The translations under genes were made by a program, and so were the position numbers. This document shows, piece by piece, positions 16,030-17,619 of a stretch of 17,619 nucleotides of DNA (positions within the stretch are counted from its first letter, which is position 1; the number at the start of each line of letters is the position of its first letter). The notes under the pieces are model-generated. The model made no database searches. It saw nothing but the letters and a program-made list of their open reading frames with translations, and was not told the DNA's origin. The DNA is taken from NCBI GenBank assembly GCA_021107195.1, contig JAIOTF010000194.1, positions 1-17,619 on the forward strand, written 5' to 3'. Origin of the DNA: Anaerolineaceae bacterium. Its GTDB lineage: Bacteria; Chloroflexota; Anaerolineae; Anaerolineales; Anaerolineaceae.

Positions 16030-16794
16030 ATGAAAATCACTACTTGGAATGTCAATGGAATTCGGGCTGCAATCAACAAAGGTTTTATAGACTGGTTTGC
16101 TGATGCAAGCCCTGATGTATTATGTCTGCAAGAGATTAAAGCTTATAAAGAACAGGTTGATGAGGGGCTGACAGAAACCCCTGGTTATTATCAATATTGG
16201 AATTCGGCCGAGCGGGCTGGTTATAGTGGGGTGGCTACTTTGTCAAAAATCTTACCGATTGATACAACTTCAGGATTTGGGGTTGCTGCGTTTACCGGTG
16301 AGGGCCGTGTGATCATAACGAAATATCCCGGTTTCTATTTGTTCAATGTGTATTTTCCAAATGGACAACGTGATCAGGAACGCCTGGATTACAAGTTAGG
16401 GTTCTACGCAGCCTTGTTAAAACATTGCGACGCATTAATTGCGGCGGGAAATGAGGTTGTGATTACGGGAGATTTCAATACTGCGCATGATGAAATAGAT
16501 CTGGCAAACCCGAAATCCAATCAGAAAAATTCAGGTTTTCTCCCCATAGAACGCGAGTGGATTGACCGTTATTTAGAACATGGGTTTGTTGATGCCTTCC
16601 GACAACTTTATCGTGAGAAGGTTCAGTATTCGTGGTGGACATATCGTTTTGGTGCCCGTTCAAGAAATGTGGGATGGCGTCTTGATTATTATCTGGTTAC
16701 AAGAGGTGTTATGGAGAAAGTCAGGGATGTCATCATTCACGACGATGTGATGGGGTCAGACCATTGCCCGGTGTCATTGGTTTTGGAGGGTTAG
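16030..16794 (+). CDS. xth: Exodeoxyribonuclease III / AP endonuclease (ExoA-APE1 type)
   Basis: 254 residues, full length for the family. Motifs in order are TWNVNGIRAA (N7), LCLQEIKA (E35, metal ligand), NVYFPNGQ, ITGDFNTAH (catalytic Asp and Asn), SWWTYRFGARSRNVGWRLDY and the terminal GSDHCPV (Asp-His pair). It cuts abasic sites and degrades 3' ends in base excision repair in the cytoplasm. The RARxxNVGWRLDY-type stretch places it nearer to ExoA/APE1 than to other nucleases of the superfamily. AGGAAAG lies about ten bases before the ATG at 16030. Its stop overlaps the stop of the convergent peptidase gene (16791-16794), so no terminator separates them. It could be named xth or exoA. Confidence 0.96.
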   Translation: MKITTWNVNGIRAAINKGFIDWFADASPDVLCLQEIKAYKEQVDEGLTETPGYYQYWNSAERAGYSGVATLSKILPIDTTSGFGVAAFTGEGRVIITKYPGFYLFNVYFPNGQRDQERLDYKLGFYAALLKHCDALIAAGNEVVITGDFNTAHDEIDLANPKSNQKNSGFLPIEREWIDRYLEHGFVDAFRQLYREKVQYSWWTYRFGARSRNVGWRLDYYLVTRGVMEKVRDVIIHDDVMGSDHCPVSLVLEG

Positions 16795-17303
16795 GTTTGT
16801 GGAAATACCATGATCAGGATTCGCCCATACTTGCTCCACAATTTTATGAATTCAGCAGGGGCATACCAATGCAATTCCGCGCTTTTGTTGGCAGGGTCGA
16901 TGAAACCATAACCAAGCAAGGCGTCATAGGCTGCAAAAACCATGTAATGCGCCCAGGTGGGACGCCACTCTCCAATGACAATAATTTGCATAATGGATTC
17001 TTGCAAGGATTCCAGGAGATCCCGCTCGGTTGCAAATGGTCTCCAGCGGGTTCTGAGTTGAAGAATATTTAGTAAATGAGTTGTTCCCCATGGCATAGTT
17101 GCTGATGATGGGATCCTTTGGAAGATGGGGAGGATGCCTTTCCACCGGATTGGGTTCAGGCTATTGGTGAATTCAATTCCTTTGGCTTGTTCAAAGCCAA
17201 GGGCTTTGGCAGTAATTGCGGCGCAATATGGCCCGCAGTTATTTGTTTTGCCCTGATATTGGTGTGCTGCTTGAAGTTGCTTGAAATACGGTGTGGTTAT
17301 CAT
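16791..17303 (-). CDS. C39-like (papain-fold) cysteine peptidase domain protein
   Basis: 170 residues from the ATG at 17303; a TTG at 17327 would add eight residues and sits too near the likely transcription start. The pattern fits the peptidase C39-like family (PF13529). Numbered from the TTG, the catalytic Cys is C31 in TNNCGPYCAA, the His is H127 in WAHYMVFAAYD, and an Asp is D144 in GFIDPA. The distance between Cys and His is normal. No signal peptide, membrane segment or ABC-transporter domain is present, so it is not a bacteriocin exporter of the classic C39 type. The substrate is unknown. The gene converges with the AP endonuclease gene, and a MITE-like element starts about 50 bases upstream of its start. 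Confidence 0.8.
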   Translation of the reverse strand: MITTPYFKQLQAAHQYQGKTNNCGPYCAAITAKALGFEQAKGIEFTNSLNPIRWKGILPIFQRIPSSATMPWGTTHLLNILQLRTRWRPFATERDLLESLQESIMQIIVIGEWRPTWAHYMVFAAYDALLGYGFIDPANKSAELHWYAPAEFIKLWSKYGRILIMVFPQT

Positions 17304-17344
17304 TTCATTCTTTGGGGATTTGTTCAATATATCATTTTTTGGAA

Positions 17345-17350
17345 ATTATA
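17345..17350 (-). promoter_or_regulatory. Promoter -10 of the C39-like gene, next to an inserted element
   Basis: Consensus TATAAT on the minus strand, 3 bp from the left end of the MITE-like element. The -35 at 17 bp spacing would be TTCTCT, lying inside the element's terminal repeat region. The native -35 has therefore been displaced. Confidence 0.5.
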
Positions 17351-17353
17351 CAC

Positions 17354-17496
17354 TAGCAGTTTGTCGGAGAGAAATCCTGCCACCCAATTTCGGGCTGTTT
17401 TTCGAACAAAAGCGGGGCATTTATCCCCTTTTTAGTCGAAAAGCAGGTAAAAGTGAGGTGCTTTTATAGAAAAATGCTCTCTCCGACAAGCTGCTA
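17354..17496. mobile_element. MITE-like element, ~143 bp
   Basis: Left end TAGCAGTTTGTCGGAGAG (17354-17371) and right end CTCTCCGACAAGCTGCTA (17479-17496) are inverted repeats matching at 17 of 18 positions. CTAG stands at both edges (17353-17356 and 17494-17497), as expected for a 4-bp YTAR-type target duplication. No coding capacity is seen; the interior holds a hairpin. The left end has the same first 18 bases as the insertion sequence that follows, so that element's transposase could mobilise this one in trans. Confidence 0.75.
17399..17442 (+). terminator. Hairpin inside the MITE-like element, terminator-like
   Basis: TTTTCGA (17399-17405) pairs with TCGAAAA (17436-17442), and inside it AAAA...GGGG pairs with CCCC-TTTT around a 7-base loop (17418-17424). 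On the plus strand the GGGG/CCCC stem is followed by TTTTT, so it may stop transcription entering from the left. Confidence 0.4.
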
Positions 17497-17619
17497 GCAG
17501 TTTGTCGGAGAGCAATCTGAGATAGCGAAAACAGAAAACGGTGATAGACTTCGAATATGGCCAGAAAATTTATGAAACCTGATTACGAAGAGATGCTCAA
17601 GCAGAGCCTTAGTTTGGAA
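17495..17619 (+). mobile_element. Insertion sequence, left end (continues beyond the window)
   Basis: It begins with TAGCAGTTTGTCGGAGAG (17495-17512), identical to the MITE left end, and shares the CTAG junction with the MITE right end. The transposase gene starts 62 bases in. Family uncertain: the CTAG junction fits the YTAR target habit of the IS5 group, but too little protein is visible. Confidence 0.7.
17557..17619 (+). CDS. Transposase N-terminus, 3' truncated by window end
   Basis: Only 21 residues are visible, from the ATG at 17557 (MARKFMKPDYEEMLKQSLSL). The position just inside a terminal inverted repeat and the style of the N-terminus fit a DDE transposase of the IS5/IS1182-like group, in which a short basic start leads to the first conserved helix. 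No catalytic residue is in view. The ribosome site is poor (GATAGACTTCGAAT before the ATG), as is common for transposases. Confidence 0.55.
   Translation, partial: MARKFMKPDYEEMLKQSLSLE

Noticed and set aside
16791..17303. Bacteriocin-processing C39 peptidase of an exporter
   Set aside because: There is no transporter membrane or ATPase domain and no bacteriocin gene nearby; only the peptidase-like domain is present.

Overview
The window looks like chromosomal DNA of a bacterium of moderate GC content. The protein style suggests Chloroflexota, perhaps Anaerolineae: YfhO-type membrane proteins, a MoxR/DUF58 pair, a LysM + Ig-like + M23 peptidase and stand-alone receiver proteins. This is inference from family resemblance; there is no rRNA or marker gene to prove it.

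Layout. (1) 1-9383, plus strand, one tightly packed transcription unit: four large polytopic membrane proteins in the order A-B-A'-B', then a MoxR AAA+ ATPase and a DUF58 protein. A and A' are paralogues, and B and B' are both YfhO-like, so a two-gene cassette seems to have been duplicated in tandem. Two of the three junctions are ATGA stop/start overlaps. The DUF58 gene is broken by a frameshift near 8610-8619. (2) 9414-9788, minus strand: a single-domain response regulator. (3) 9921-11623: an intact tRNA-Arg(UCU) followed by the remnant of a small integrative element. A 40-bp copy of the tRNA 5' half lies 1,630 bp away and marks the other attachment end. Between the two are a decayed tyrosine recombinase gene and one AT-rich gene for a membrane-anchored protein of unknown function. 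(4) 11681-13715, minus strand: an overlapping two-gene operon of unrecognised proteins. (5) 13814-15977, minus strand: an operon of response regulator, DUF192 protein and secreted LysM/M23 peptidase. (6) 16030-16794, plus strand: an exodeoxyribonuclease III-type AP endonuclease. It converges with (7) a C39-like cysteine peptidase gene at 16791-17303. (8) 17354 to the end: a ~143-bp MITE-like element abutting the left end of an insertion sequence whose transposase gene starts at 17557 and runs off the window.

The membrane-protein block, the MoxR/DUF58 pair and the LysM/M23 operon all point to cell-envelope work: glycosyl transfer or surface polymer decoration, envelope protein assembly and wall or surface turnover. 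The most interesting parts are the tRNA-associated element, which has the unusual polarity of displacing the 5' half of the tRNA together with a good candidate for its native promoter, the A-B-A'-B' duplication, and the two small transposable elements stacked at a CTAG target that have replaced upstream promoter sequence of the peptidase gene. No stretch over 300 bp lacks a gene; no CRISPR array, rRNA or replication origin was seen.
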